The translations under genes and the position numbers were made by a program. A model generated the notes under the pieces. The model was not told the DNA's origin. It did no database searches and saw only the letters and a program-made list of their open reading frames with translations. 64,000 nt of DNA, taken from Eriocheir sinensis (lineage: Eukaryota; Arthropoda; Malacostraca; Decapoda; Varunidae). Each line of letters opens with the position of its first letter. Position 1 is the stretch's first letter. Where the stretch lies: positions 5,803,813 through 5,867,812 of the forward strand of contig NC_066516.1 in NCBI RefSeq assembly GCF_024679095.1, in the 5' to 3' direction. Below, piece by piece: positions 23,061 to 34,870 of the stretch.

Positions 23061-23700
23061 GTGAGGAAAGTATATAAGTACAGTACCATTGATAAGTAAA
23101 GTGTGTGAATAAACAGAAGAGAGGACAGAGAGGAGGAGGACCTAAGAAGTGTTACATCTCAAAAGAAGAAGAAGAAGACCTATTGAAGTCCCTTAGAAAA
23201 TCGAAAATCTTAAAAAAAAAATGTGCTCCCTGGATATGCCTTTGCAACGGCTCCCGGATTTGCTTTCCACTCAATGTTCTCGTGCTTTATTTCAACTCTT
23301 ATTTTCTTCTTTCCTTCCAGTGTTTTTTCAAGTAATTTTTCCTTCTTTTTATTTTCTCACTTTCTTTATTGCTATTTTTGAGTAGTAATATGTCAACTAG
23401 GTGTTCGTCTGTGTCTTCCTTGTATGGCTGTTGTACAAATGTGTGTTTAAAAAAAAGAAGAAATGTAAACAAAAAAAAAATATAAAAAGTGTAAACAAAG
23501 AGACCAAGACCAGGACCAAAATCAGGAAGTGGGAGCGGGCGGTGAATTATTATTATTATCACGTAAGAAATCAACCAAGAACACATTTATTAGGTACTTA
23601 ATAGGAAGATACTACCACTGAAATCTGAGGTCTATAGTGTTTTGTTAAGAGGAGGCTGTCTGGCCCTTACTCAGCCCCTTTCAGTCCTTTCAACTTCGCA
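23061..23700. other. Intergenic between the divergent ASAH1 and RBFA genes
   Basis: AT-rich sequence without recognisable protein. A TATATAAG at about 23,070 could be a TATA box, but no transcript start can be assigned. RBFA may have an untranslated first exon in this interval, because its coding exon is preceded by an acceptor-like CTATACAG. Confidence 0.35.
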
Positions 23701-23704
23701 TGCA

Positions 23705-24775
23705 GCCTCCTTCAGCCCTTTTTTCAGACTTTTCAGCCCTGTTTTCAACCCTTACAGCCCTTTTTCAGACTTTTCAGCCCTGTTTTCAACCCTTACAGCC
23801 CATTTTCAGACCTTTCAGCCCTGTTTTCAACCCTTACAGCCCTTTTTCAGACCTTTCAGCCCTGTTTCCAACCCTTACAGCCCATTTTCAGCCCTGTTTT
23901 CAACCCTTATAGCCCTTTTTTCAGACCTTTCAGCCCAGTTTTCAACCCATACAGCCCATTTTCAGACCTTTCAGCCCTGTTTTCAACCCTTACAGCCCAT
24001 TTTCAGACCTTTCAGCCGTTTTAACCCTTACAGCCCATTTTCAGACCTTTCAGCCCAGTTTTCAACCCTTATAGCCCTTTTTCAGACCTTTCAGCCCTGT
24101 TTTCAACCCTTACAGCCCATTTTCAGACCTTTCAGCCCTGTTTTCAACCCTTACAGCCCATTTTCAGACCTTTCAGCCCTGTTTTCAACCCTTACAGCCC
24201 ATTTTCAGACCTTTCAGCCCTGTTTTCAACCCTTACAGCCCATTTTCAGACCTTTCAGCCCTGTTTTCAACCCTTACAGCCCATTTTCAAACCCTTCGGC
24301 TCAGTTTTCAACCCTTACAGCCCATTTTCAGACCTTTCAGCCCTGTTTTCAACCCTTACAGCCCTTTTTTCAGACCTTTCAGCCCTGTTTTCAACCCTTA
24401 CAGCCCATTTTCAGACCTTTCAGCCCTGTTTTCAACCCATACAGCCCTTTTTTCAGACCTTTCAGCCCAGTTTTCAACCCTTACAGCCCATTTTCAGACC
24501 TTTCAGCCCAGTTTTCAACCCTTACAGCCCATTTTCAGACCTTTCAGCCCAGTTTTCAACCCTTACAGCCCTTTTTTCAGACCTTTCAGCCCTGTTTTCA
24601 ACCCTTACAGCCCATTTTCAGACCTTTCAGCCCTGTTTTCAACCCTTACAGCCCTTTTTTCAGACCTTTCAGCCCTGTTTTCAACCCTTACAGCCCTTTT
24701 TTCAGACCTTTCAGCCCTGTTTTCAACCCTTACAGCCTATTTTCAGCCCTTTCGGCCCTTTGTCAGTCCCCTTCA
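23705..24775. repeat. 41-bp minisatellite, about 26 copies
   Basis: The unit reads CAGACCTTTCAGCCC, TGTTTTCAACCC, TTACAGCCCATTT with small length variants. It has no stop codons in the plus direction, so a 395-codon frame runs through it, but 41 is not a multiple of three and each frame shows all three translations of the unit. It is a repeat and not a gene. Confidence 0.93.
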
Positions 24776-24944
24776 GTCCTTTCAACTTCGCATTCACCCT
24801 CATTCATCCTTCACATCCATAAAACTTAAATCCACCTCAGATATGCATTCTTATATATAGATAGTATGTCTAACTATGCTTGTCTACTTGTCACCTTCAC
24901 TTCCCACACAAACACACACCTGACAATCCTAACCCCTATACAGG

Positions 24945-27900
24945 ATGATGCTGGCGGGGGTGAGAACCGTGGGCGGGAAGGCGGTGATGGTGGTGGGTGG
25001 CGGTGGTGGTGGCTACCCAGTGGCTCGCTCCCACAGTGTCATCCGAAAGGTGCTGCTGCAGGAAGGCAAAAAGAAGAGGTGGGTGAGGGGTGAAGAAATA
25101 TTTGGTTGTCTGAATTTATTTGTTTACACTTAAGTTTTGTTTCATTAAGTAAAGGAAAAGATTGTTGCAGTCTGACTTTATTTGCATACGCTTAAGTTTT
25201 ATACCTAACCTAACCTACCCCCACAGCAAAAGGAAATGGCACACACATGAAGCCATTCCGAAGCCGGGTGATGCAGTGGCTTCAGTGGTGTCGGGAGGGG
25301 GAGGGGGAGAGGGCGGCAAGATGAAGAGGGTGCCCAAGAACGAGCCTCGTCTCCGCGCGCTCAACAAAGTCTACCTCAACAAGATATCGGAAATCCTCTC
25401 GATGGGGGACTTTGCTAATGACTTGTATGGCCGAGGACTGGAGCTGTCGGAGGTGAGGGGGGGATGGAAGGGGATGGGTTAACGTGTCCACTGTGACTGG
25501 CATGGATTTGGCTTTCACTGGTAGCCTGGTAACATATAGTCCCAGGAGAAATGTCTCTTTAATTAGGGAGAATATAGAGAGACTTTAGACTCTTGAGACC
25601 CAGTTATAGAATGAGGATGATGCAAGATAATGGATTAAGAAGGTATAGGGAATATAGACTGGAAGATATGCAATATTGACCTGACTCCCCACCAGAGGAT
25701 TGAACATATTAGAGTTAGGAAAGGTGAATAGTAGTTACTATTTACGGAGTTGGAGGTGATAGAACTTAGTCCCAACCAATAATGTTAGCCCCGAGTTGAG
25801 TTGGAGGTGGGCGGAGAGTTAGGAAATAGATCAACAGAATCCAAGTTCGAGATTACTTAGGCTGGGTGGCAAGGGATGAAAGATACCCAGTGTTTGGAGA
25901 GCCAGAGTGAAGAAGAAACTACTTACCAGGTAGAAAGTAATAGTAGAGTAAACAGGGATAATTTAGGGATTCAGCGAAAATAGAAATATATGAGAGAGCC
26001 AGGAGAATCATAAAGAAAACAACACGACAGTAGTTTAACAAGAGTAATAGCTACTCCTAAGAAAAGAATACAAAACATTTATCATAAAGAAAAGGAAACA
26101 ATGATCTTTAGAAATGAGACAAAACAGCAATCACTACTAAAAAGTCAAGAAAACAAAAAAACAACAAAAAGGAAATATGAGATCAAAGTAGCCAGATGCT
26201 CTAGATGTAATAAGAAAACTAACAACATTTTCAAAAAGACTAAAAGACAAAAGTAGAAATGAAACCTTAAAAGTAATCCTAAGGGCTTGAGCTCATGATT
26301 ATAGAACAAAACACATTTGAAAATTGACTACTCTGAGGACCTAACGACATTACGGAGAAAGAGTTCAGGGAATGAGGGCAGGGTTAGGCAGTGATGGCTT
26401 CAGAAATCACACAGGAGCATCGAACCACTATAATGATAAGAGTTCAGGTGTAGATGAGAACAGATGAAATAAAGGTGATATAACAGGTATTAAAGGAGCT
26501 AGTATATAAGAGAGATAGCCACTTGGCATTATGATTCCAGATCCTGACAATATATTTCCGAGGGCTTGTAAATGGAATAATATAATTTGGATCTAAGTTT
26601 TTAAAAGGGGAGATTGTCAGTGGGGGGGCTATTGATGCAGCTCAGCAGTGGAAGCAATATAGGGGAGATTTTGAGTATATAGCCAGGAACGTCTAGCATT
26701 GAACACCAATTAGCTTAACATACTTAGATAGGGAGTCTGCTGCAACAATAATACAGGGGTTCAGCAGGTCATTTCTCACCAATCTCTAATAAAAGCTGTT
26801 GACAGAATGGGTTCACAAAAGGTAGGTCTGTGACTTTTTGTAATTTTGTTTTGACAAAGTTCTGTATTTGAGTGCTGTGCTTAAATTAACAAATGGGGAG
26901 AGTAGAGCTCACGTTTTAGACTGGGTTGACAAAGGGAAGTCAAGGCGACTGCAAAGATTAAAGCACAGGCCATAAAGATCTGTTCAGGATGTGTTACTAG
27001 TGGTGCGGTGGGGGCATGGAAGCAAAGAGTCTTATCAATGGTATTTTATCTGATATTTTAGACAATTGATTGTAGAAAATGATGTCTGTATTCAGATGAT
27101 ACCAAGAATTATGAAAATTTCAGACGGTAAATTAGGAATTAATAGGAGATGCAGACCAAGGATGATACATGGATAAATATGAAATGGAGGATGGAGTTCA
27201 ATTGCTCAATGTAGGGAAGTGCAAGGTTCTGAGTGTAATAAGAATCTTTACTCACATAAGTTAAACTTAAATGTGTAGAGGTTCAAAAGCAGAGTCCAAA
27301 AGGGACTGAGGTCTTTAGGATTCCATGCCAAATGCATTCAAGCAAATTTATTTCAATAAAGCTAATAGGGTACTGGGATTTAAGCGAAGGAAACTATAAC
27401 CCGAGCCCAAGTCTTCCTCAAACTATATTTAGCATTAGTTAAAACTCATCTTGACTATGCAGCTCAGTTCTGATACTCTACCATAGAATTGGATATCAAA
27501 TGTTAGAGAATCATCAGAGAGGATGACTAAGATGATTCAGGGTTGAGAACTTGCCATACTAGGAAAAGACTCAACAAAATTAGCATTTTCTAGAAAGGCG
27601 AAGCGTAAGGTGGAGACAAAGGCGAAGGTTTATAAAGGATGAAGGGCTTTAATAAGGGAGACAGGGAGGGTTTGTTGGTAATGAAACCGAGGTAGGAAGT
27701 AACGGGTTTAAGAAACGGGATTCAGATCAAACTGACAGATTCAAAATTGACAGGATATAGGGTGGTGGTGGTTAGTGGAAAGGTGGTGTAGCTTAATAGT
27801 CATGTGGTGAGGCCAATACAATTACAATTCAGACTTGACAAAGATATGGACATGTAAGTTATATTAGGGTAGACACGGAGCGACAGGGTCAAAGGAGCTG

Positions 27901-29655
27901 CTTGTGACAGGCTTACCGGCTCGGCGCTCTCTTGGACTCCTGTGCTCTATGTTCTTATGTTCTCTGCCTCTGTGGTGGATAGTGGAGTGTTTCCCATGTG
28001 GTATTGGTATGCTGGATATCCCCTCCCAAGGTGCAGGACTGTACATTTTTCTTCATTGAATTGTGGCAGACACTTTTTATTCCATTTCTGTAGCTTGGTG
28101 ATGTCTTCTGGTAGGAAATCCACAATCAAGGGGTTAATCTTGTTCCTATTCCTCCTTACACTGTGCATTTCTCTCCTTTTTCTATTCCTTCCTCCTACTT
28201 TCATTTGTTACTTCACTCCTCCTCATCCCTCACTCTGACTTTTCACTCTCTACCAATTTCCCTTCTTCCTCTTACCTCGGTTCTGTCCCTCCTCCTCCTC
28301 CTCCTCCTCCTCCTCCTCCTCTTCCTTCTCCTTCTCCTCCTCCTCCTCTTTCACTAGCTACCTTTTTACCCTCCCCTCATTCCTGTCCCTTCTTCCCTCT
28401 ATTCCTCCTCACACTTTTCTTCATCCCTTCACTTACTCTTTAACCAGCTACCTTTTTCCTTTCCTTCCTCTTCCTCACTCCTGTCCCTCTTCCTCTTATT
28501 CCTCTTCATGCTCCACTTCACTTCTCCTCCTCCTCTATGTTATTCCTCTTCCTCACTTCTGTCCCTTTTTTTTCCTGTTCCTCATCCTTACAAATCACTT
28601 TTCCCATCTGCCTGCTTCCCCTCCCTCTCTTCCCTTATTCCTGTCCCTCCTCCTCCTTACTCACCACTCCCCACTTTCTTCTTCACTCAACTTATTTTCC
28701 CTTTTTTCTCCTCCCTCTTATTCCACACAACCTTCCCCCTCTCACCTCACTCCCCACTCCCCAGGTCCGCATTCACCCTGACCTGAGGGGTGTCAACGTG
28801 TACTGGATGGCCAGCGGGGAGCCTCAGCAGGACAGGGAGATGGACGAGCTTCTCAACGGACACGCCAGGGAGATACGCCACCAGATAAGCTCCCTAAGGC
28901 TGCTCGGACACTCCCCGCCCATTAGATTTTTCAGGGGTGAGGACATGGGGGATGGGGAGAGGAGGAGGGGAGGAATAGAAAGATAGGGAGGAGGAGAGAA
29001 AGTGTGAAAGTGAGATGGGTAAGAAAGGGAAGGGAAGGGAAGGTTAAAGAGAGAGATTTACATAGACATAGAAAATCAGACCACACAGACCCCATGGTCC
29101 AGACTAGGTGATCTGTCCTTAAACCTAAGTGTTTCTATATTAATCAGAAGGCTCCAAAACGTTGTATTTCTACTCTAGTTAATATTAAGTTGAAGGAAGT
29201 GACGGTCGAGCTTGTTTTTGAAGGAGTCATTCATGTTACATTGTACCACTGATGGTGGGAGCTTATTCCATTCTCGCACTACAACGTTGGTGAAGAAAAA
29301 TTTGGTGCAGTCTGAATTTACTTGTCTACATTTGAGTTTTACGTCATTGTTCCTCGTACGCAAAGTGTCATCGATCATAAACAATGTTGATCTGTCTACA
29401 TTCGTGAAACCATTAAGTATTTTAAAACATTCGATAAGTTTTTCTCGGAGGTGACGTTTCTCAAGAGAGAACATGTTAAGGGTGGAAAGCCTTTCTACGT
29501 AAGATTTGTTGCGCAAGGAAGGGATCATTTTTGTTGACCGACGCTGAACACCTTCTAATTTAGCAATGTCCTTTGCATGGTGGGGAGACCAAAACTGTAC
29601 TGCATATTCCAAGTGGGGTCTGACTAAACTATTGTAGAGTGGAAGTATTACATCT

Positions 29656-29723
<68 letters not shown>

Positions 29724-31179
29724 GCATTATATTCACAATCCTAATTACTGTCACCACCACCATCACCACCACCTCACCACCACTACCTCCACCACCACAT
29801 CACCACCACCCTCACCACACCACCACACACCACCTCACCACCACTTCACCACCACCACAGATGACCGCCACCACAAGCTGCAGGAGGTGGAGCGGTTGCT
29901 TGCCTTGGCGGACTATGGTGATGACTTTGAGCCAACCGACCCCTCTCATCACCTCCGAGCCTCTGTCATCACCACCACCACCACCACCCCGCTCCCCCCA
30001 AAACTGAAGGTACGGAGGGAAGGGAGGGAGGGAGAAGGGAAGAGGGAAGGAAAGGAAGGGAGGGGAAGAAAGGGAGGGAAGGAGGGTGTAAACACTGTAA
30101 AGGAAGGGAAGGGAGGAGGGTAGGGAAGGGAAAATGAAGAGAAGAAAGGGAAGGAAGGGAGGGGAGGAGGATAGGGAAGGGAGGAGGGGAAGAAAGGGAG
30201 GGAAGGAGGTTGGAAAGGAAAGGATGGGAAGAGGATAGGGTAGGGAAGGGAAGGGAAGGGAGGAGGGGAAGGAAGGGAGGGAAGGTAGAATGAAGGAAGG
30301 GAGGGAAGGGATGGTGATTAGAAGGAAGGAAGAGTGAAAATAAGGGAGATAGGAAGGAAGGAACGAAGGGAAAGAGAAAAAGGAGGGAAGGAAGGGAAAG
30401 AGAATAAAAGGAAAGGAAGGGAGAGTGAAAAGAAGGAACAAAGGAAGAAGGAAAGGAAGGAAGGAAGAGATGGGGAAAAGAAAGAAAGGAAGAAGGGAAG
30501 GGAGGGTGAAAAGAAATAAGGAAATAAGGAAAGAAACAGTAAAAGTAAGAAAATAAAGAAGGGAGTGTGATGAAGGAAGGAGGGATGGTAGTAGAAGGAA
30601 GGAATGAAAATAGGAAGGGAGAGGAGGAAAGAAAGGTGGATGAAAGAAACCAGAAACAGGAAGGAAGGAAGGAAATAAAGAAAGAGGAACATCTGACAAA
30701 TAGAAAAACAGAAAAAAATATTAAGAATCTAAATATGTGAATATATGTAAAAAAAAAAAGAATATACGTCTTACCCTCTATATTAAATTCCTTTACAGAG
30801 AGAGAGATAAAGAAATCCACCCACATATTATTTTCTTTCAGGCAGCGATCGAGGACTTGGACAGACAGACAGACACAGACAAGAGAGAGGAGGAAGAGGA
30901 AGAGGAGGAGAAGTTGGACCATTTTGAAGATGCTCTGATGATCGCAAAGACTTGGACACAGCAGGAAGAAGTAGAAAGTGTGGCTACTCCTACTACTACT
31001 ACTACTACTACTGCTGATGCTGCTACTGTCACCCTACCCAAAGATCTTCCTATCATGAGAGGGGATGTGCTTGGCGTCAATACAAGTAAAATATATAAGA
31101 TGGTGAGTCTTCAGGTAGTTTAAGCCAGCAAGAGTACGGTTGGGAAGAGCATGAGGTCCATATTCTTAAAGATTTCGGG

Positions 31180-31240
<61 letters not shown>

Positions 31241-33026
31241 CTAAGGCGTTGGTGGAGGTTGTGGTGTTAGTATTTCCATGGGTAGTGTTTTGAGTCTGGT
31301 GATGGTTTGACAAGGCTTTGGTAGAGGTTGTGGTGTTAGTATTTCCATGGGGGGTAGCTTTATGAGCCTAGTGATAGTTTGACAAGGCTTTGGTAGAGGT
31401 TGTGGTGTTAGTATTTCCATGGGGGGTAGTTTAATGGTCCTAGTGATAGTTTGACAAGGCTTTGGTAGAGGTTGTGGTGTTAGTATTTCCATAGGGGGTA
31501 GTTTAATGGTCCTAGTGATAGTTTGACAAGGCTTTGGTAGAGGTTGTGGTGTTAGTATTTCCATGGGCGGTAGTTTAATGGTCCTAGTGATAGTTTGACA
31601 AGGCTTTGGTAGAGGTTGTAGTGTTAGTATTTCCATGGGGAGTAGTTTTATGAGCCTAGTGATAGTTTGACAAGGCTTTGGTAGAGGTTGTGGTGTTAGT
31701 ATTTCCATGGGCGGTAGTTTAATGGTCCTAGTGATAGTTTGACAAGGCTTTGGTAGAGGTTGTGGTGTTAGTAGTATTGCCATGGGGGGTAGTTTTATGA
31801 GCCTAGTGATAGTTTGACAAGGCTTTGGTAGAGGTTGTGGTGTTAGTAGTATTTCCATGGGAGGTAGCTTTATGAGCCTAGTGATAGTATGACAAGGCTT
31901 TGGTAGAGGTTGTGGTGTTAGTAGTATTTCCATGGGAGGTAGTTTAATGGTCCTAGTGATAGTATGACAAGGCTTTGGTAGAGGTTGTGGTGTTAGTAGT
32001 ATTTCCATGGGAGGTAGCTTTATGAACCTAGTGATAGTATAACAGGCTTTGGTAGAGGTTGTGGTGTTAGTAGTATTTCCATGGGGGGTAGCTTTATGAG
32101 CCTAGTGATAGTATGACAAGGCTTTGGTAGAGGTTGTGGTGTTAGTAGTATTTCCATGGGGGGTAGCTTTATGAGCCTAGTGATAGTTTGACAAGGCTTT
32201 GGTAGAGGTAATGGTGTTAGTATTGCCATGGGTAGTGTTTTGAGTCTGGTGATGGTTTGACAAGGCTTTGGTAGGGGTTGTGGATGGAGAAGGAAGAGGA
32301 AAAACAGACCCAAAGCATCCAGTCCCCCTTAACCTACATCTAAACCTTTCCCTTCATTCTCAGATCCAGCAGAACATTAGCAGGGCAAAAGTTGATGAGG
32401 GAGAAGGAGGATAAAGAGAAGGAGGAGGAAAAAGGAGTAGCAGTAGTAGGAGAAGCAGGAGGAGAAACAGACCCAAAGCATCCAACCCCATTTAACTAAC
32501 ATCTAAACCTTTCTATTCATCCTCAGATCCAGCAGAACATGAGCAGGGCCAAAGTTGAGGAGAAAGAGAAGGAGGAGGAAAAAGGAGTAGCAGTAGTAGG
32601 AGAAGGAGGAGGAGAAACAGACCCAAAGCATCCAATCCCCCTTAACCTATACTAAACCTTCCCCTTCATCCTCAGATCCAGCAGAACATGAGCAGGGCAA
32701 AAGCAGACCACAGACGGCACCTAACACCACCTGACGAGGAACCAGGAAGGGACTCGAACCATCACCTCAGCAGCCCCTCCTCTGACCAGCCCAGCAGCAG
32801 CACTTCCCACCCCCTCTACACCACCGGCAGGAGCAAGGACATCCAGCAGTGGGCCAGCAGATATAAGCAGATGCAGCAGAAGGAGAAGAGGAGTAAGAAC
32901 AGAGAGGTGGAGATGTTGTCCGCTCTTCCAAGCCGGCAAGGATATGAAGAAGAGGAGGAGGAAGAGGAGGTGGGAGAGGTACATTGGGTGGAGGAGGAGG
33001 TGGAGGAGGAGGAGGTGTTTAAATAG
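24945..33026 (+). CDS. RBFA: Mitochondrial ribosome-binding factor A, six exons
   Basis: Plus-strand exons 24945-25078, 25227-25452, 28765-28936, 29861-30009, 30842-31102 and 32676-33026 join in frame to 430 aa. RbfA binds the small ribosomal subunit during maturation, here the mitochondrial one. Residues 1-44 are basic and glycine-rich with no acidic residue before position 40, as in an import signal. The RbfA fold follows: RLRALNKVYLNKISEIL (87-103), ELSEVRIHPDLRGVNVYW (from 117), then a C-terminal helix ending RLLGHSPPIRFFRDD. LQEVERLLALADYGDDFE matches the animal RBFA extension. The tail is long, with poly-Glu and poly-Thr runs coded by microsatellites, and is longer than the human protein (343 aa). 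A start two codons in (24,948) is equally possible. AATAAA lies at 33,127, about 100 bases after the stop. Confidence 0.9.
25200..25218 (+). repeat. Three CCTAA units before RBFA exon 2
   Basis: CCTAACCTAACCTA forms part of the pyrimidine tract of the exon 2 acceptor. It resembles the arthropod telomere repeat, but only three units are present. Confidence 0.5.
25485..28135 (-). mobile_element. CR1-like RT fragment interrupted by a nested element
   Basis: The two halves, 28,135-27,960 and 25,547-25,485, read together on the minus strand match the fragment at 12,930-13,165 (LPEDITKLQKW, GNTPLSTTEAE, then the segment decoding TRLPVKAKS). The break falls within the codons after STTEAE. The intervening 2.4 kb is a separate element in the opposite direction. 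Confidence 0.7.
25548..27959 (+). mobile_element. Heavily decayed CR1-like retrotransposon in RBFA intron 2
   Basis: Many stops and frameshifts, but plus-strand fragments remain in the right order: a PISLTYLDREVLL-like stretch near 26,700, NGFTKGRSVTF near 26,815, GKCKVLSV near 27,218, NKANRVLGFKRRKL near 27,355, and RMTKMIQG then AKRKVETKAKVYKG near 27,520-27,640. The 3' end carries TATGTTCTTATGTTCT, an 8-base terminal repeat of the kind found at CR1 ends. It is older than the other copies and inserted into an older reverse-oriented fragment. Confidence 0.75.
28180..28760. repeat. CT-rich intron sequence before RBFA exon 3
   Basis: Polypyrimidine with a (CCT)n run at about 28,290-28,350 continuing to the exon 3 acceptor. 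No other gene content. Confidence 0.8.
29052..29656 (-). mobile_element. CR1-like retrotransposon, family A copy 2 (5' truncated), RBFA intron 3
   Basis: The minus-strand frame 29612-29175 is open for 145 codons: EYAVQFWSPHHAKDIAKLEG, LSTLNMFSLEKRHLREKL, then VVREWNKLPPSVVQCN. The 3' end (left side) is CTATGTAAATCTCTCT. The 5' break is immediately followed by a 60-base GA run, so on the sense strand the copy sits inside (CT)n. It lacks the polymerase core. Confidence 0.92.
29656..29718. repeat. (GA)n microsatellite
   Basis: A pure AG run of about 60 bases, directly against the truncated 5' end of family A copy 2. A CAC/ACC-rich stretch fills the rest up to the exon 4 acceptor. Confidence 0.95.
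30010..30700. repeat. GGAA/GGGA-rich repeat in RBFA intron 4
   Basis: About 690 bases of purine-only sequence made of GGAAGGGAGGG-type units start right after the exon 4 donor. The long reverse-strand frames translate the repeat. Confidence 0.88.
31150..32313. repeat. (CA)n plus 72/75-bp minisatellite in RBFA intron 5
   Basis: A CA run at 31,183-31,236 is followed by about 14 units of 72 or 75 bases (the longer has an extra TAG in GTTAGTAGTATT). The unit contains TTTCCATGGGGGGTAGTTT, GGTCCTAGTGATAGTTTGAC and AAGGCTTTGGTAGAGG. Because 72 and 75 are multiples of three, stop-free frames appear on the minus strand. These are not genes. A single diverged version of the unit is at about 58,605-58,660. 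Confidence 0.9.
32345..32675 (+). repeat. Two extra copies of the RBFA exon 6 acceptor region
   Basis: CTCAGATCCAGCAGAACAT occurs at 32,360, 32,523 and 32,672 (spacings 163 and 149). Each has its own pyrimidine tract and AG, and codes IQQN(I/M)SRAK. Only the third opens into the full exon. Use of the first would end after 16 codons at TAA, and use of the second after about 42 codons. They are tandem duplicates of an intron-exon junction and could act as alternative terminal exons. Confidence 0.85.
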
Positions 33027-33029
33027 AGA

Positions 33030-33680
33030 AAAGGCTTGGAGGAAGGAGGAGAAGGAAAAGAAGAGGAAAATGAGAAGCTTCAGTAGATAAGAAGAGGAGG
33101 AAGAGGAGGAAGGGAAAGAAGAGGGAAATAAAGAAGAATTGGTGGAGGAAGAAAAGGAAGAGGAAGAAATGGAAAAAAAAGAGATGGTTTAGTGAATGAT
33201 AAATTTACTGAAGGAAGAAGGAAAAGAAGGAAAAAGAGATGAGTTTGTTGAAAGGAGAGAAGGATGGGGAAAGGGAGGGAGGGATAAGGAAGGGATGGGA
33301 AGGCCATGGAAGGGGAGGGAAGGTATAGGAAGAAGAATGAAGAAGAAAAATAGGAGTTACAGATGATAAAAGACTTTCTGAGGGGAGGAAAAGGAAGGAG
33401 GAAAAGAAGAAAAAGGAAAAATATATAGAAGTTATAGTTGATAAGAAAAGGAAGGAGGACGAGGAGAAGAGGGAAAAAAAGGGAAAAATATGAGATTTAT
33501 AGTTGATGAAAAAAGAAAGGAGGAAAAAAAGAAGGAAAAGGTATGAGAAGTTTCAGTTGATAAGTTTGCTGAAGGAGGAAGAAGAAGAGGAGGAAGAGGA
33601 AGAAGAAGATAAGGAGGAGGAAGAAGAAGATAAGGAGGAGGAGGAGGAAGAGGAGATAATGAGGAAGATTAGAAAGGCAA
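33030..33680. repeat. GA/GGA-rich repeat downstream of RBFA
   Basis: Purine-rich sequence with a ~100-base loose repeat (ATAGTTGATAAG-like motif plus GGAGGAAAAG). It overlaps the probable RBFA 3' UTR and polyadenylation signal. Confidence 0.75.
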
Positions 33681-33689
33681 AGATATTGA

Positions 33690-33840
33690 TGTGCAAGAAT
33701 TTTTATTTTATTTTATTTATTTTTTTTTTTTTTTACATCTAAGGAGACAGTTCAAGGGTGTGAAGAAAAATATATAAAAAAGCCTGCTACTCACTGCTCC
33801 TGAATGGAATAGAGAGAAAATAGGATATGAAAATATTTAC
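33690..33840 (-). repeat. Dispersed repeat tail, reverse copy
   Basis: T-rich sequence then AAGGAGACAGTTCAAGGG and AAAGCCTGCTACTCACTGCTC. On the minus strand this is the same CCCTTGAGC-type tail plus poly-A as at 11,180 and 55,668. Confidence 0.5.
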
Positions 33841-34345
33841 GAATATACTTTTCTAGGAGGAGAAATATTACAATAACACAAGAAAAGAAAGAGGAAGAGG
33901 AGGAGGAGGAGGCAGAAATTGTGTTGCTGTAGTAATGCTGGATTGCTACATCTGATTATAACCTGTAAATATATATAAAAAGTTAAATCAGTTGAATACC
34001 TTTAGTTTCTTTCGTCCATATTTCAAACCCTCACTAAGAAACGGAAATGTTGAATCAGTTGAACATCTATCATTTCTTTCCTCCATATTTCAAATCCTTA
34101 GTTGAAAAAAATAAATAAATTGAATATCTATAAAGTCTTGCATCCATATTTCAAGAGATTACAGAGAAGACGTCGGTGGTTACGAACTCAAAAACTAACA
34201 TGGGAGCTTCTACGTAACTATTTTTTGCCTTTGCTGAGCTCCATATACATACATACATACATACATACAAATACACTCTGCTGATTTGACCTATGCTATT
34301 ACTAACAAAAAAAGTATAGCATGTTGGAAGTAGCCATTATTAACC
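33841..34345. other. Intergenic, short tandem copies only
   Basis: Three loose copies of a ~65-base unit containing CCATATTTCAA and GTTGAATA-type sequence occupy 33,985-34,160, and (ACAT)n is at 34,240-34,270. No gene was recognised. Confidence 0.5.
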
Positions 34346-34349
34346 TACT

Positions 34350-34870
34350 TATACCACATAGCAAAAAAGGGGAGGATGGATGAGGAGGAGGAGGGAAGGG
34401 TGAGGAAGAGGAGGGAAGGATGAGGAAGGGGAGGGAAGGTTGAGGAAGAGGAGAGAAGAGTGAGGAAGAGGAAGGAAGGAGGAGGAAGGGAAGGGAAGGG
34501 AAAGGAAGAGGAGAGACGGGTGAGGAAGAGGAAGGAAGGGGGAAGAAGGGAAGGGAACGGAAGGGTAAGGAAGGGAAGGGAAGGGTAAGGAAGAGGAGAG
34601 AAGGATGAGGAAAGGAAAGGTAGGGTAAGGAAGGGGAGGGGAGGGTGAGGAAGAGAAGGGAAGGAGAGGGTAAGGAAGGGGAGGGAAGGGGTAGGAAGGG
34701 AAGGGAAAGATTAAAAAAGAGGAGGAAAGGCAAGGAAGGGGAGGAAAGGGAAGGAAGAGGAGGGAAGGATGAGGAAGGGTTAGGAAGGGAAGGGAAGAAT
34801 TGAGGAAGAGAGGAAAGGCAAGGAAGGGGAAGGAAGTGGAGGGAAGGGGAAGGAAGGTTAAGGAAGGGTG
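34350..34870. repeat. GGAAG/GGTGAGGAAG purine minisatellite
   Basis: About 500 bases of GGAAGGGAAGGGTAAGG-like units, without gene content. Confidence 0.88.

Noticed and set aside
23642..24829. 395-codon FQPCFQPL-repeat protein
   Set aside because: Translation of the 41-bp minisatellite. The unit is not a multiple of three and the other frames are equally open.
25203..25218. Interstitial telomere repeat (CCTAA)3
   Set aside because: Three units only, within a splice acceptor pyrimidine tract.
25560..27900. Separate host exons in this long RBFA intron
   Set aside because: The recognisable fragments follow reverse-transcriptase order and contain many stops, so the stretch is a decayed element.
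31241..32313. Minus-strand proline-rich repeat protein (LTPQPLPKPCQT-type)
   Set aside because: Translation of a 72/75-bp intronic minisatellite. Length divisible by three explains the open frame.
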